From positions 10,974,001 through 11,038,000 of the forward strand of contig JACDQD010000004.1 in the NCBI GenBank assembly GCA_019843655.1: a stretch of 64,000 nucleotides of DNA, given 5' to 3'. Every line of letters starts with the position of its first letter. Position 1 is the first letter of the stretch. This DNA is from Lethocerus indicus (lineage: Eukaryota; Arthropoda; Insecta; Hemiptera; Belostomatidae). Of the stretch, positions 37,091 through 50,306 are shown piece by piece. The notes under the pieces were generated by a model that searched no databases, was not told the DNA's origin, and saw nothing but the letters and a program-made list of their open reading frames with translations. Made by a program: the position numbers and the translations under genes.

Positions 37091-40000
37091 CGATGGACAC
37101 ACGCGCTAAAACACCGTTCCACATCAATCAATCGCCTCTCTTCAATGCTCAGAGGGCGAAGGTTCTAGTAAGAATTGACTTTTTTTACACTATATTTATA
37201 TTATATTTCCGCATATTACGGAATATCATCCCAACCTTTAATTTCTCTCTACAGTTAATTAATGTAAAACTGGCCCCATTTGTGCCGTATCGCTACTGCC
37301 CATATTGAAAATATATCCAGCCCGATTTCGACATCCCGATATTATGACTAACTAACCCATTTTTTTCTGAAGCGACAGTCCATAGTGATTAAATATACGC
37401 ATGCGATTCCCAGTTTAAGGACCTCCCAAAATTTTGTATACATTTCGTATAAATCATTATTATAAATTTTCCCTTATGTTTTCCAAAACTACGGCATTTT
37501 TTCTGATGGTTCGATAATCAAACGCGCGGTGAGAACGCCAATTAAACAGACGTGTTTTTTCGGGGTTAATGTCTGTCGTTTATTTTCTGTGCCCCTGTGC
37601 GTGTTTTAGTGCGTAAATGATTCATGCGTAACGTACGCTGAAATAAATTTTAATTGTTGTACAAACGGGACAACTAGTACAAACGCTGTTGTTGGGTGTC
37701 GTTTCTTCGGCGGTATTTTAACGGCCGATGACGCTTTTTCGGAGTCATAATTTCGGCATCAAAAGTACAATCCCCCCATGCCATATATTTATAATTTATG
37801 ATGTAATGCGATTAAATTTGAAACTGGTCGTATTTTTAGTTGCATCAGCCTCCGATAATGGCTTCATTATATTCCCGCTGACCTCCCCCCTCCAATTATA
37901 AATTCGCTTTATGTATCCGTTTGTCAGTCGACTAACGAGAACTGGCAGTTTCATTATCGATATAGCTCAGGATTACGGATTGGAAGCAGCGAATGTATTA
38001 GGCTATTTTTAGTCCAGAACTCCTATCTCGTAAAAATAATTAGGAAAATGATAAAACGCAATATAGTAGTTATTTTCTGTTTTCAGGTCAAGTGTTCATC
38101 TTCATTTCTCATTCAGTTCCAGAGGTGAAAATGAACATGATAACTCAGTAATGAATGCGTCCCCAAGGAAAATATTTATCATTATTAATGCCTTTATCTA
38201 TATTGTATTAAATCTTCGCATGGATTTTTATGAAGTAATACTAAAAGTAAAAATATAGCATTTTAAATTTATGCTTTTTCTAGAAAAATGTCTGGGCGCA
38301 TAACAGTTAATCATAATTGTGCCCCTAAATATAAATAGAGAAAAAAGAAACATCTAAGTTCAGGGAATTTCAGAAAGATTCGTAATTAATTATTTCGTTT
38401 TAATTTTCGTTCATTTAGTTAAACAAAAATTCAGAATATCGTCAGTACGGGTCAGTATCCTCTCGGGAAATCAAGTCGATGTAAGCGTTAGTGTTTCACC
38501 AGTGTGTTGAATCAGGTTTTGATAAATAAATTTCGCTCATTCAAGCGGATGTTGCGAGACAGAAAGTTTGAGAAGTTGGGGCAGGAAACCGGCACACCGT
38601 TCAACTGCTAGCATTTAAATTTAAACTTTGATAAACCGCTTCAGCGGGATAAATAAAACCTATTTAGATTTCGAATATTTGATTTCGGTACGGTGGATGC
38701 GAGTCGTCGATCCAATTGAGCCGACGTTCCGCTCAAACGTTCCGCAGACCAATTCCGCCCGCTCTAACTTCGCGTTCTATAGACAGAAATATAAAGTTGG
38801 GTTTTCTCCCGGTTTTCATTTAACTAAAGTGAATGAGATCTTAGTCCCTTCTCTTCCTCCTTTTCATATTCGCTTTTCGGCTTCAATTTATAACCCGCAT
38901 TTATACACGCGTCGAGACTTTTCCGTTTGGTTCCTTTTCTATCGACTACGGACTTCAAATTTCCAACCGAGTTTAGCATTGAGATCCGGGTGATGCTTTT
39001 AAGCGTATATTTATTATTTACTAATTAAACATGGCATTTAAAAGGTATTTTTATGTTAAATCATTATATATCCTATAATGTACGAGTTCCTCTGTAATTT
39101 AAGCTCAGTCTTATTGTTAAAATAATTATACGTCAATACAGACACGCAGTTTTTACACGCCTGGTTCAAAGGACATTTTAGACTCACATTTATTCATCGG
39201 TGTGCATAGCTGTATAGTTAGAGATGTATAGTTGGTATGTATGCTAGATGCGTACATTTCTGGTGAAGGGACAGGGCGAGAAGAGAAGGAATGTGTGGAG
39301 AAGAGGGTGAAATAGGGCATTTTTTTCAGGTTATTTTTCCCTGTTTTCCTTTTTTTGGATAGCGAATAAGAAGACTGTGAGGGGGCGCATTTTCTCGGTT
39401 GGGTTGTTTCAAAAGAAATAGGCGGGGTGGCTGGTGGTCTGAGCCCGGAGCCCTTCTTCCCTCCATCACTTCATCTTCTGCTCTGCTGACCACTGTCCCA
39501 TTTTCCTCCCTCCCACGTCCATCCGTTCCGATTTATTTATATTTTCGCTTATAAATATTTAACTCCCAAGCATACAACTTAAGCCCAATAGCCCATTTAA
39601 TTGGCGGTGCTAGACAAGTTGTAAACAGTTGATAACGTTATTCAGGTCCGGGGAACACGAAGGCTTCGCGCCGAAGCGTCGGCGTATTGGTATAATGAAA
39701 TGATGACACACTTTGTCACGAAATAGGTAGGGAAATAGATTTAATTTAGGGGCGGGGTCGGGTCACGCGAACGACTCCATTCTTTCTGTTTTCAGGGTTC
39801 AGCTCGAGGCGATAAAATGAAAACTATTTTGGACCGAAGATAAAGCTAGAGAATCGAGTAGGAGACCGCCGCCTAATGTACTCTGCCCGACCAATTGAAA
39901 TATGTCCCCACCCCGCCCCTCGATTTCACCGTCACGCTATTTCCCCACCCTTTATAAAGTGTACACGACGGTTTCCTTGGTCGGGTGAATTTTTCTCCCC

Positions 40001-40346
40001 GCGGAAAATTCTAGACTGAGATAAAGTTAAATTCAGTTTGTAACGTGTGTCGACACTCGACTGTCAACACTTAATTAACAGGGGCCGATTTTATCCCCTC
40101 TCTTTATTAAAATAGGTCAGCCTGTTGACTTCATTTTCTAGAAATTACTCGGGAAATAATACTGAAATACGTTCTATTACGCAATGTAAATTTCGTGTTC
40201 CTCTGAAGTAATTTTTAATATGTCCGATGTAGGTGAACAATATCGAGGATAGTTTTGGTTTGGATAGATTTAGGTTTGGGGTACGACTGATGGGTAACAA
40301 TATCTGTTGAATTTTCACTGGGTAAATAGTTATGATTCGTTGTGTA

Positions 40347-40377
40347 AAATATGCGCGTTATTATTATGCGCATATTT
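40347..40377. repeat. Inverted repeat, 10-bp perfect arms
   Basis: AAATATGCGC (40347-40356) pairs with GCGCATATTT (40368-40377); a G-T pair and a T-A pair extend the stem inward, leaving a 7-base loop. Each arm carries TGCGC/GCGCA, the half-site of the NRF1 element. The region is otherwise AT-rich, so the GC core stands out. Confidence 0.7.
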
Positions 40378-41261
40378 GCTGAATTCCAGTGTTCCGTTAT
40401 TTGATCTCCTCTAGAAATCCATTAATATTTTCGGGCTGGAACAATTGATCCGAGAGTTGGACTTATTTACTGTTGTACAAGTGCAAACCCCTATTTTTAA
40501 TTTTAGTCGATTTAAACGAAGTATCATAATTAGAACTGAAATAACAGGAGTGTTCAGCGGTAATGAAGTTAGTGGCCGGTGAATAATGGGAATGCGAATT
40601 GATTTTTTTTACTTGTCAAGCTGTGATAAATATGGGGGTGTCGCTGCGTGATAAGTTAATAGTCGCGTACCGGTTTCGACCTTTTGTTGAGCTACGCCTG
40701 TCATTACAATCGCTTCATTATTCGCTGGGGCAATTCAATGGGAATCGGTTGCCGGGCTGGCCCCTTTCTCGCTCGGAAATCGGAAATGAATGAACGAAGG
40801 CAATGAATGGCCAACGGCGTTATATTAGCCGACTGTAAAAGGGAACCGAATTCTCAGTAATAATGAACAGTATTGAGGCCCGGGCGGAGCCAGCGATTCG
40901 CCCTGGCGGTATTCAGGAGTTATTCGGATTGCTTAAATTTTCGAATCGGTTACGGCTCGCCACTGTAATTGGAATTTTGCGATCTCAGATCGAGTCTTCA
41001 AAAAACCTAGTACATATTCAACACGCATCTATAGAAATTATGGCCGGATATGTCAAGTTCGCAATTTAATATTGATTAACTAAAATACTTACCGATTAAC
41101 TATATATTATTAACTAAAAGTTATTGCTCGAAAAGTGGGCATTAAATCAAATCGGCTCGGCCCATTTTTTCTTGAATAGTCGGTTGTCGGGTTTAATGAA
41201 TGGAAGCATGTGTCCCAACGACGGTGTTTGACGCCGCGTTGTAAACTATACGGCCGCAGTA

Positions 41262-41296
41262 TCACACTCCCTCCCTCTCTCACACTCCCTCCCTCT
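41262..41296. repeat. Two-copy 17-bp tandem repeat, pyrimidine-rich
   Basis: TCACACTCCCTCCCTCT occurs at 41262-41278 and 41280-41296, period 18. CT-rich sequence continues to about 41308. On the minus strand the unit is translated as a repeated RE/GG-rich peptide, which explains the repetitive 88- and 69-codon frames there. Confidence 0.85.
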
Positions 41297-44200
41297 GCCT
41301 CTCTCTTCTGTAGGATGACGCGTGTTTGAGGCCTCAGGTCCCTGTTTTCCTTTGGACGTGCTCCAGCGAAGGCCATTCCACCGATCGTATAGGTTATTAT
41401 TATCGCAGTTTGGCTTTAACGTTCCGAATACAACCATTGCGTTGGAAGGTAGCATGAACGGAGACAGTAAGTTTGGTGGGATGCTTCAATTAATAAATAT
41501 TAGGCGATGGATAAAAATTGTATTTTAGGAATTCTTATCTGTCACCAACAGTCTAAAATAAATCTGCAAAAACTTCTATTCAAATGTGCAGCCCAACAAG
41601 GTTCAACCAAGGTACCTAACAACCAACCCAACTGGGCCAACTGGCCATCGCAAGGTTTATCTTTTTTTTAGTTATGGTGGACCGCGCAAACCGTATTTCT
41701 TCGTAAGTTAAGTTCACTAGAAAGTATGGCGAGCCATTATTTATAGTTAGAGGAGCATCCTCGATATCGGCCCCATAAATGTTGCCCGGTTATAGGCCGA
41801 TATTCGGCCCGGGCTTGAAAAAGGCCGGCCGAGTGAGAGAGGCCCAGTGAATTGTCCTCAAATTGAATTCGTTCCGTCCTGTTTTAATTGTCGGCCTGGA
41901 ATCCGAGCAGAAATAAAGAGACCCAGCTGGCGGTGGGACACGGCGCTATTCCATTTGGGCATTGAATTCCAGGTTGGACTCTTCATTTGTTAGAGGAGAG
42001 GGATGGGCGTGGCAGCCGCTCAACGCTTTTGTCTCTACTCTATGTCATACATAATCATTAGTCGAGTCCTAACCCCTCCCACTCCGGATCATCCACGACC
42101 TTGTTTTGCTAATTTAAACCCCCGCCACCCCCTAAACTCCCGTACTTCTCTACATCCCCGAACAACTCGAACCCCCCATCAACCCGTCTCCCTCCTTTCT
42201 TGATTATTTTCCGCCGCCCACGCGATCAACGCTCTCCCAAATCTTCCAAGATTCAATTCCAGTGTTCCGCGAGGTCCCATTCGAACCTCTCATTGAAACC
42301 TCTGGGCGACGGTAGGCGAATATAAAACTGCGCAATCTGAGTGAATACAAATTCGCGTCTATTTGCTCGATTTTTTCCCCGCGAACGCGGTTTTTCCTAT
42401 TTAAGGTTTGAATCGACGGTTTTTCCGCGCCTTGAACTGTTTAGAGCGCTAGAATTTCAGGCATTCAAAATGCCCCTAATTGGGAATCTGAAGGGAGAAA
42501 TAATTATCAACCGGGTTTCTGAATTCGATGAAAATGGCGAGATAACAATGCTGTGTGTTGTTGGAGACAATAAATTTTGTATTTTATATATTGCGTTTTA
42601 AATATGTCCCCTGAGGGCGGGATCCGAGTGGGGCTTATCGGGGGCGGTAGTCTCCAAATTGGCTCCGGTCTGACTGTCGAGACAACGGTCGGACAAATCC
42701 TTTCCACTCCATCTGGCCGTCCCCGCCACGCTTTTTGTACCGATTCAAATTTAAACCTACGGAAATCCTCCAAAGCCCAAACCCCAGCCCCCACAACCCC
42801 CCAACAAAAAATCAATCAGACGTTCGCCCGTATTAATACCGAGAACTTGGCAAGTTCCTGCCTACGGGGAAGGCTTTTCGAAGTTGTTTCGGCAAGTCGG
42901 CTTGTCACCGAGTTGCCTGCCAGGGAGTTTCTCCCCGGTGATGCCTCCCTCCTACACACGCCCCACTCCTCCGGGATGACAAAAAACTTTAACGATTAAT
43001 AATGTATCCTTATTTTTTAAAATAATATTACACAATACTGAATAGTCCATCAGTTAGTTGTAACTATTACTTACTATCAATTTAAAAGGCAGCGGTTTCA
43101 GAAAAAACTAGCGTTTGCCCAATATCAATACAAAATTAAGCCGAAATATAAATTTATTTAAGAAGGTAAAATCTACTGCTTCTTTAAAACTTCCAAGCTC
43201 CTTAACTTCCAAATTATTAAAATCTTAAAAGTAAGTTTAAAACTTTAAACTGTTATTTTCAGTTCTTTGATTGCTTGAACTAAGTACTGGGACTTAGTAG
43301 ACTGTTTAATTTCCAAGACAATCTCAAATACTCTCGACTCAGTTAATTAATTATAAATTGCCACGTGAATCTTCTAGTGCAATAAGGAAAGGACAGAAAC
43401 ATACTGAAATGGTACTAAAGAGCAACAAATTTTATGTAGAGCTCTGCCAAGCGGAAAGTGCCTTAAAATATATAAATAATACGTAATGAAATTCAAAATA
43501 CAAACGTTATGAGAGTCACTGTCATAACACCCTGAGCGGTGGATGTTGCCATCCCAGATTAATTTCTCAACTGTTGTGTACCTCTCGGAGGCTCCATCTA
43601 AGAAATTTAACTGATCTGATAGAGCCATTCTACTATAATACAAAAATAGTTAACAACAAATTTACTAATATTCGCTATTATTTGTTTCCCTGGGGTGATT
43701 TTCAAAATATCAGGGACATGAGTTCATTATTCATTTTAAACCCCTGTAACTCAGTAACCCTTTCGATTTTATTTTATAATGAATGTATGTATCGTCTTCG
43801 AATGTGAATTCCGTTATTTAATTTTCTATTCATTGTGGAAAAATCACCAGGCAAGAAAAACATTACTGCGAACTATTCATCTCGATTTTTCGAAATTAAA
43901 TGAAACCGTCCTTTCGCATGAATAGGTCTACTCATTTGATACAGGGAACGAAAACAAAACGCTATCAGATCCCTCGCCGACCCATCCGCCAAAAAGTATT
44001 AATTAGGTTGTAGTAGATGTTAAAAAAAATAGAGAAAGGAAGAGGAAAATAAAAAAGAAATTCGACGACCTTTTTTAACAGAGAGCCAGAGATGAACCCG
44101 ACGCCATCCGGCTGGAGCCCGGGGGATTTTGTAAAGGTCAAAGGTGAATCCCATTGCAATCTCGGAATCAAACATTAGGAAATTATAATTAAAAATAGCG

Positions 44201-44394
44201 ACTGGAATTCTTTGGGGGATCTCGAATCCTCAAAACACCCCCTCTCAACGACGACTACAAGTAGAAGAAATGCCAAACAAGTGTTGGCAGATGGGGATTT
44301 AAGAGTTTTTAAAGGAATAAATATCACAAAAATCTGAATTTGTCACGGTGCCAATGATGATGTATACTCTGGAGGATATTTGTGTAGGTAAGTA

Positions 44395-44530
44395 AACTAA
44401 TAAATTATAACAAAATCGTCATTGTTTTTAATTAACAACAAAACGTTGTATTCTAGTCTCGTATACGGTATATTTAATAACTAATAAATTATAACAAAAT
44501 CGTCATTGTTTTTAATTAACAACAAAACGT
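44395..44530. repeat. Perfect 52-bp direct repeat, 84-bp period
   Basis: The 52 bases at 44395-44446 recur without any mismatch at 44479-44530, separated by 32 unrelated bases. The unit contains TTAATTAAC and AATAAATTATAAC. Perfect identity in AT-rich DNA means either a very recent segmental duplication or an assembly or alignment artefact at a repeat junction. A donor-like TAG|GTAAGT ends two bases before copy one. Confidence 0.98.
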
Positions 44531-47500
44531 GTCACGTTTGTGTGTCATCGATACAAATTATATACAAGGTTTTATTTTTTAAGTTTTAAAATTTGATACC
44601 GACATCAAATTAGGGAAGATTCATACGTTGACAATTATTCTACTCATTGAGAATAATTTAATAATTAATGCTAAATAGGAATAAAGTTAAAACTCGTTCA
44701 TAACATATGTAGCTAATTATCCTTATTATTTTATTTCATTTCATAATACTCTGCGCGTTACTTGCCTAATATTCTCGGGTCGAAAGATATTTTTCCTCAA
44801 GCCTTATTTCGGCAACCTTACGAAGGAAGAAATTCCCGACATTCAATCTATCGAGGATTAAAAAGGCGAACGTGACGGGGTCCGTATTTTAAACGAATAC
44901 CTTTAATAATTTTTAATCTCACTCCGCCCAAATGGAAACTGTCAGGTGGGTCGCCTGGAGGGGTCAAACATTAGAAAATTAAAAAGTCAAAGAAAAAAGA
45001 AAGAGGGGAGGAGAAGGGAGGAAGAAGGAGCAATATCGCGGGCAGAGGAAGCAATAAGGAGGCCCCCTAACCCCCAACGACCAACATATAAACAAGTCGG
45101 GCCCCCACACCGAGTTATGAGCCGTAATTTGAGCCGATGCCGCGGGCCGAATTATCCCGTCTCAGCGAGAAACAATAGCCTCTCATCACTCTCCCTCCCT
45201 CCCTCCCTCCCTCTGTCCATGAATACTGCGCGGCGAAATTAAAATCTACTATTCCTACTTGTGTGCCCCTCGCGTCACATGTCGCCCCATAATGCTCGGG
45301 CGCTGGAATAAATTCGCGGGACCGGAGACGCTGCAGACGGAGCGGAAATTAACGTTAGCTTCGTCCGGTTTAATGGGCGTCGCTACGCTGGGAAGATTTC
45401 TGGACGCCAGCCTTCAGAGTTCCGAGCCGAATTTGGTGAACCCGTGAGTTAACGCGACTTGAGTATCTTCTCGACTGTGCACATCTTCGCCAATTCTCCG
45501 TTCTTAGTTTATGAGTGAGTACACTCATACCTGTTTCGACGGAATTATACCGTATAATTGTGGAGTTGGCCGGTGGCCTGAGCTTCTGCCGTCCATAGGT
45601 ACGAACACTGGTTCGAACACGCATTTTTTCGGAACGAAAAGACTTAAGCATGATGTTAATGTAGAAAATCACACGATTGTTATCAGTACAAATTACGCTA
45701 TTGATTAACATCCGAACTTGGCTCATTGAACAAACATAAATACTGTTGGTTTGTGAGCGCAATGATTATTATTAATTTCTGTTAAAGGTTCAATGGCAGG
45801 TATATGGATTACCAACATTGGACAAGTAATTCGACACACATTATTGCGTTTTAATATGAAATGGATTACTTACAGCAACGGAACATATATCTGAAAAACG
45901 ATTATATTTACTGTTGCGTCATATGATATCAAGCAGTTATTGCACTGTACCAAACTTTAATGTATTTATGATGGCCAGCCTCATATATCGCTATAGTAAT
46001 ATGAATGAAAACAAATACGAATAATTGAATATGAAAACAAAACCGTACATATTGCAAAGCTGCAATTTCCAACTCTCCGGTTTCGCAAATGCCGTTGCCG
46101 CTTTTTACCCAAGTTCACCCTAGGTTTGCGCTAGTGCGTTTCCAATTAAGTATACTAGAGTGGCCGGTGGTGCACCCTTAAACGAAAGCCCTCGTTTAGC
46201 CTCAAAATTAACAACTCATTTATAAAAGAAGTGTGGTGCGAGCGCGCCTCGTTCTCCTCTCACATTGTCCAGGCTTTTTAGTGCTTTTAAAACGCTCGGT
46301 CATTCAGGCCGGCCGCCCTCCCGGCCTCTTTACTAAATTTTAAAACGCGTTCTCACCTTTAATGACAAATTTATGAAGAGTAAACGTTTAAAAGTACGAA
46401 TACCACTTTCAGACTGAATTTTTTGGAGTCAAAGAGCCTTTCATTCTGACATCTCGACAGAAATGTCAACCGAAAATAGAAAGGGATGAATTTAATCTGA
46501 CTGTACTTATATATTTCTATCTCGTGAATATTCATTGCCACGCTAAACAGTTGGTTTGTTTAGGTTAATCATTTTAAATGCCATTCAATTTTCTGTGACA
46601 TTTTTATTTAGAATACTACCAGTCTGTACTTCAGACGCAGAAAGTGTTGCGTGAGATACCTTACATTTTTTTATAAATACTATTATCCGAATAAATGGGC
46701 GAAGGCTTCCGCGACCGGAATTAGTTTCTACGGTTAGTTTTCCAACTCAGGCACGCCACCAACAATTATTGTAGCAGAATTATAGATCGGAGTAGCCGCA
46801 TAGTGGAGATCCCTTCAATTGCCATTGCCTGCATTCTAAATTGAAAGAGGAAGTTATTCAGAAATTATCGGATAATCACTATAATATAAAAAGTTTATCC
46901 CTCCCAGGCAACGGAAGTCGCCTTCGGCTAGGTCCGGGCCCCGCCCACCACCTTTCCCCCCGAACGGCCCTACCGCACCGGAGGGCCCGAAAATTTCTCG
47001 CTAGTATTTAATTAGAGAGATAACGTTTGTAGAGGGCTGGTGGTTAGGGGAGCGTTTAAATTAAGTTCCAGGTTTAATTGGCTCCGGCTAATGTAACCCC
47101 CACCCCACACTCTTCGTTTTAGTGTTTGCTCACGTGGACTTGATTTGAAATTATAAACCGGAGATATGGAAAGGGAGAGAGGAGGAAAAAAAGATCTCCG
47201 ATCAAATTACTCTCGGGATTAAGTAGAAATAAGAGGAATAATACTGGTACGGAAAGAAAGAAAAGGATTATTTTCGCGAATATAATATTCGCTCACTCTT
47301 ACCGTATTTTGTATCCATTCGGTCTTACATAGATTGGTTTCCGCCTACCTTTAACACTCAATTCCATCAGTCAAGTACATATTATACCGTCACTACAATA
47401 GACGTCTGAACGAAGTTACTGTTCTGTTTGGAGATAGAAAATTGGGGTTTTATTACAAAATCTCGAGGACCAGAGAAATATAATTTCAAACAACTATAAA

Positions 47501-48046
47501 TAATGAGATATTAAATGAATATCGATATTTTTTATGTAACAGACAAATCTCTGTAATTTTAAGCTGCACCTTCAGTGTACAGAAACCGACTAACTTTAAA
47601 ACCCTGGTTTGAATCCCAGTGGTGGAAATCAGAAATGTCGTAATCAGTCAAGTTTATGCAATCTAATGCTGTCATTGGTTCTATTGGTCTCTTAGTAATG
47701 GGGAGGGCCGACTGAAAACAGTGTCGAGCTTTTTAACGGTGGGCAGGCGGTTAAATTTGCACGGGGGACGCCAGTTAACTGGCTTGGATGAAAATTTGGC
47801 GATGGGATCGTGCGAATTCATTGGGGGCGAAAATGTTTTTCCGCGAGTCACCCCCGGAACAAATTGGTTCGGGTTGGGTACCGGCCGCCCGCCCTTGAGC
47901 ACGCGATAAACGCGAACCTCGGCGCCGCCTAAAAACAATTTCCGAACACCACTTTCCACTAAGAGACGCCGGGGAGACATGTTTCAATATTGAAGCCAAC
48001 AGAGAGCTTCAGAGCTCGCATACACGGTGGCAGAAATCAAATCAGG

Positions 48047-48049
<3 letters not shown>
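44531..48049. other. Gene-free stretch with a CpG-rich block
   Basis: The region opens AT-rich. A 42-base pure-purine tract lies at 44989-45030 and a (CCCT)n tract at 45191-45213. 45040-45460 is CpG-rich and ends in an open frame followed by a donor-like CCC|GTGAGT at about 45447-45453; I do not recognise the peptide. 46900-47010 and 47700-47960 are further CpG-rich patches. No gene is supported. Confidence 0.5.

Positions 48050-48082
<33 letters not shown>
48050..48082. repeat. (TA)16 microsatellite
   Basis: An uninterrupted TA tract of about 33 bases, followed by CACATATT. It is the shortest of the three long TA tracts in the window. Confidence 0.97.
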
Positions 48083-48089
<7 letters not shown>

Positions 48090-48929
48090 TGAAGTATGTG
48101 TCTTTCCCAGTATTTTGAACCAGCATTTCTGAAATATTTTTATGGCTGATGGCTTCGAAAGAACTATACTATCACAAATCCTCGCACACCAGCCAACAGC
48201 ATGGTACAGCAATAATCAACTATGTAATTTTCTCCTTTAACAACAATTAAAAACGTATGATGAATCAAAGAAGAATATTTCGTATCGTGCACTTTCAAAT
48301 TTAGTAGAAAGTAGCTGAGTTATGGGCGAAGATGTGTTTTTCAGGAAAGAAGTCAGAGCACTGCCAAAACGAAGTTCACGATCATAAATTTAATTTTTTT
48401 CCATTTCGTACACCGGAATGGTCTCGGATTCACGCCATCGTGGTTAGACTGGCGAGCCGGTCTGTATTTTGCTTTTTTACGAAACACGCTACATATTGAT
48501 GATCCACTCCATAGATAGACATCGGCAGTCCGACAGCCCGTGGATAATTTCAATTAACGTGAAGACGTACCTTTTTCAGTCGCCTCCGTTACCGGCTGTC
48601 GCCGTCAGTAAGAAATGGCAATAAGGGAATACGAGTATCGCAGCTGAACATTCGGTTATAAGCGCGTGTACGCCTGAGGAATAAGACCTCGGGTGGTGCA
48701 GGTGTTTTATATGGCCCGAATGGCCTGCGTTACTCTTTACATCGGAATAACATCCTTGTCACGTTATAATATGAAAATATTCCAGTCAACGCTCCTTGTT
48801 GAAACAGCTCTATGCTCAAGATTCGCGAAATTTATTTTATATAAAACGATACTCGGATAGTTTCAGTGAAGGCTAAGTAGTTTAATTTGATGAAAGATTT
48901 AACGTGGAAATTAATGTTGTATTACAATA

Positions 48930-48957
48930 CTCTATTGTATTGAACCTCTATTGTATT
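48930..48957. repeat. 12-bp direct repeat, 16-bp period
   Basis: CTCTATTGTATT occurs at 48930-48941 and 48946-48957. A third TTGTATT sits at 48917-48923. ATTGT is a SOX-type core, so a homotypic site cluster is possible; a small tandem duplication is simpler. Confidence 0.75.
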
Positions 48958-49412
48958 TCATTATTCTTTCATTTGGATAAATGACAAATAAATAATATTT
49001 GAAAGGCCAGTTCTTATCTGGTGAAGCTATTATTCAGGGAATCCAACAAAACTGGATCCCCAATCATATAAATTCAAGTGTAAGTGTCACTATATTGGTA
49101 AATTATCTTTGATCAAAAATGTGTTCGGATCCATGCGACCTTGTTTCAGTGCATCTTATCCCACGGAAATAAATCATGCATATGTAAAAGAGGCTTTCAT
49201 TATTCCATGGCATCCAGACATAAAATGGTATAAAGTTTTAGTCTACAAATTGACTGAAGTGCAGGAAAGGAGGTTTTACAAGGGGTGTTAACTCCGTCCC
49301 CGCATTACGGTAACTGTTATAACTCGATTTTATTTACACTTACTAGGTGCCTAAAGGAAACTTATTTACGGTCTGATTTATTGTTTACTTGGAGGGCCTT
49401 TTTTTATTCATC

Positions 49413-49457
49413 ACCCGGCAAAATTTATTGCTGGGTAATAAACCTGTAACGGTTTAT
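49413..49457. other. Two tandem hairpins, each with a 6-base loop
   Basis: Hairpin one pairs ACCCGGCAA (49413-49421) with TTGCTGGGT (49428-49436), nine pairs with one G-T. One base later hairpin two pairs ATAAACC (49438-49444) with GGTTTAT (49451-49457). Both loops are 6 bases. The palindrome TGCCGGCA follows at about 49464-49471. The G-T pair is favourable in RNA of the plus strand but would be an A-C mismatch on the minus strand, which leans towards a plus-strand transcript if the element is an RNA. Confidence 0.5.
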
Positions 49458-50287
49458 ATTTAATGCCGGCAAAGACAGTAAACGCACAGCTCATAATGAG
49501 CATTTTATAACCCCCTGTTTTTCAGTTGTGAAATGCGAGGAAATGAATCCACGAGATGTTTACCTCGTCGATGTTTCGCTGTTATTCAGCGATCGTTAAT
49601 CCAACGTCGTTATTATCGTTATTATTGCCAATAATTGATAATAATATTGATAATAAGTGGGAATATTATTTAATATAATGATAAAATATCATCCACGATG
49701 AGATATTATTTTTCGACTCGCTGATTTGGCCTTACGATAACCCGGTTTCAGCTTCTCGCCACCTTCAGTAGTATCCCGTAGTAAACCATACGAGACATAA
49801 CAGCTGATGGCATAACCAATAATTAATCTGAAATATCGATGTATAATTAAAAAATTATTATAGTCAATACAATTACAAGAAAAACTCAGTTTGGCCGAGA
49901 ATGAGTCATTCAAGAAGAATTGATTTTTTAATACTTAATGGACGCATCGGTGTAAAGTGAGGTGACTTAATGACGCGACAAATAGCGTGCTTAGGGTCGG
50001 GTATGTCTGGAACATTCTATCTTGGATCGTTTGGAGGGAATCATATACGTCAGACACATCCGCCCGGGCCATAGATGTCAGTTAGGTGTCAGTTGGGTGA
50101 GTGGTGGAGCCGTAGTGAGGACTAGGACGTAGGCGAAGCGGGCATTGATTCGCGGGGCCATCACACCTCCAACAGCCCCCCTCAGCGTTCACCATTCCGT
50201 TTTGGAGGACGGACCGTTTTCTTACCTCGTTTCAACTTATTTTGTGTGCTCGAAAAATATTTCCTCCCTTATGTAGCGCGATCGTCA

Positions 50288-50306
50288 AATCGAATTCGGT
50301 TCGATT
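50288..50306. repeat. Hairpin, 7-bp perfect stem
   Basis: AATCGAA (50288-50294) pairs with TTCGATT (50300-50306) across TTCGG. A related palindrome, ATCGAATTCGAT, occurs at 56094-56105. Repeated use of ATCGAA half-sites suggests a protein site rather than an RNA. Confidence 0.6.

Larger units (their letters stand above)
37091..44394. other. Gene-free stretch
   Basis: No gene is supported over about 7 kb. The longest frames (121 codons at 38628-38993 and 140 codons at 42577-42999, plus strand) have no recognisable domain. 41760-41830 is rich in GGCC, with CGATATCG (41762-41769) and GGCCGA-TAT-TCGGCC (41795-41809). 42050-42200 is C-rich. A 12-base hairpin-like CTAAGT/ACTTAG pair lies near 43279-43296. 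43000-44394 is mostly AT-rich. Confidence 0.5.

Noticed and set aside
38628..38993. 121-codon frame on the plus strand, fairly balanced amino-acid use
   Set aside because: It looks the most protein-like of the frames, but shows no known motif and no start context. A homology search would settle it.
42577..42999. 140-codon frame on the plus strand
   Set aside because: Located in a GC-rich patch with competing frames on the other strand; no domain, no promoter and no splice context.
43277..43300. miR-252 seed-like CTAAGTACT
   Set aside because: The match stops after nine bases. The local CTAAGT/ACTTAG pairing is a six-pair stem, too short for a precursor.
47590..47640. tRNA-like T-arm (GGTTTGAATCCCAGTGG)
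   Set aside because: Resembles a box B, but no box A, anticodon arm or acceptor stem is found at the right distance.
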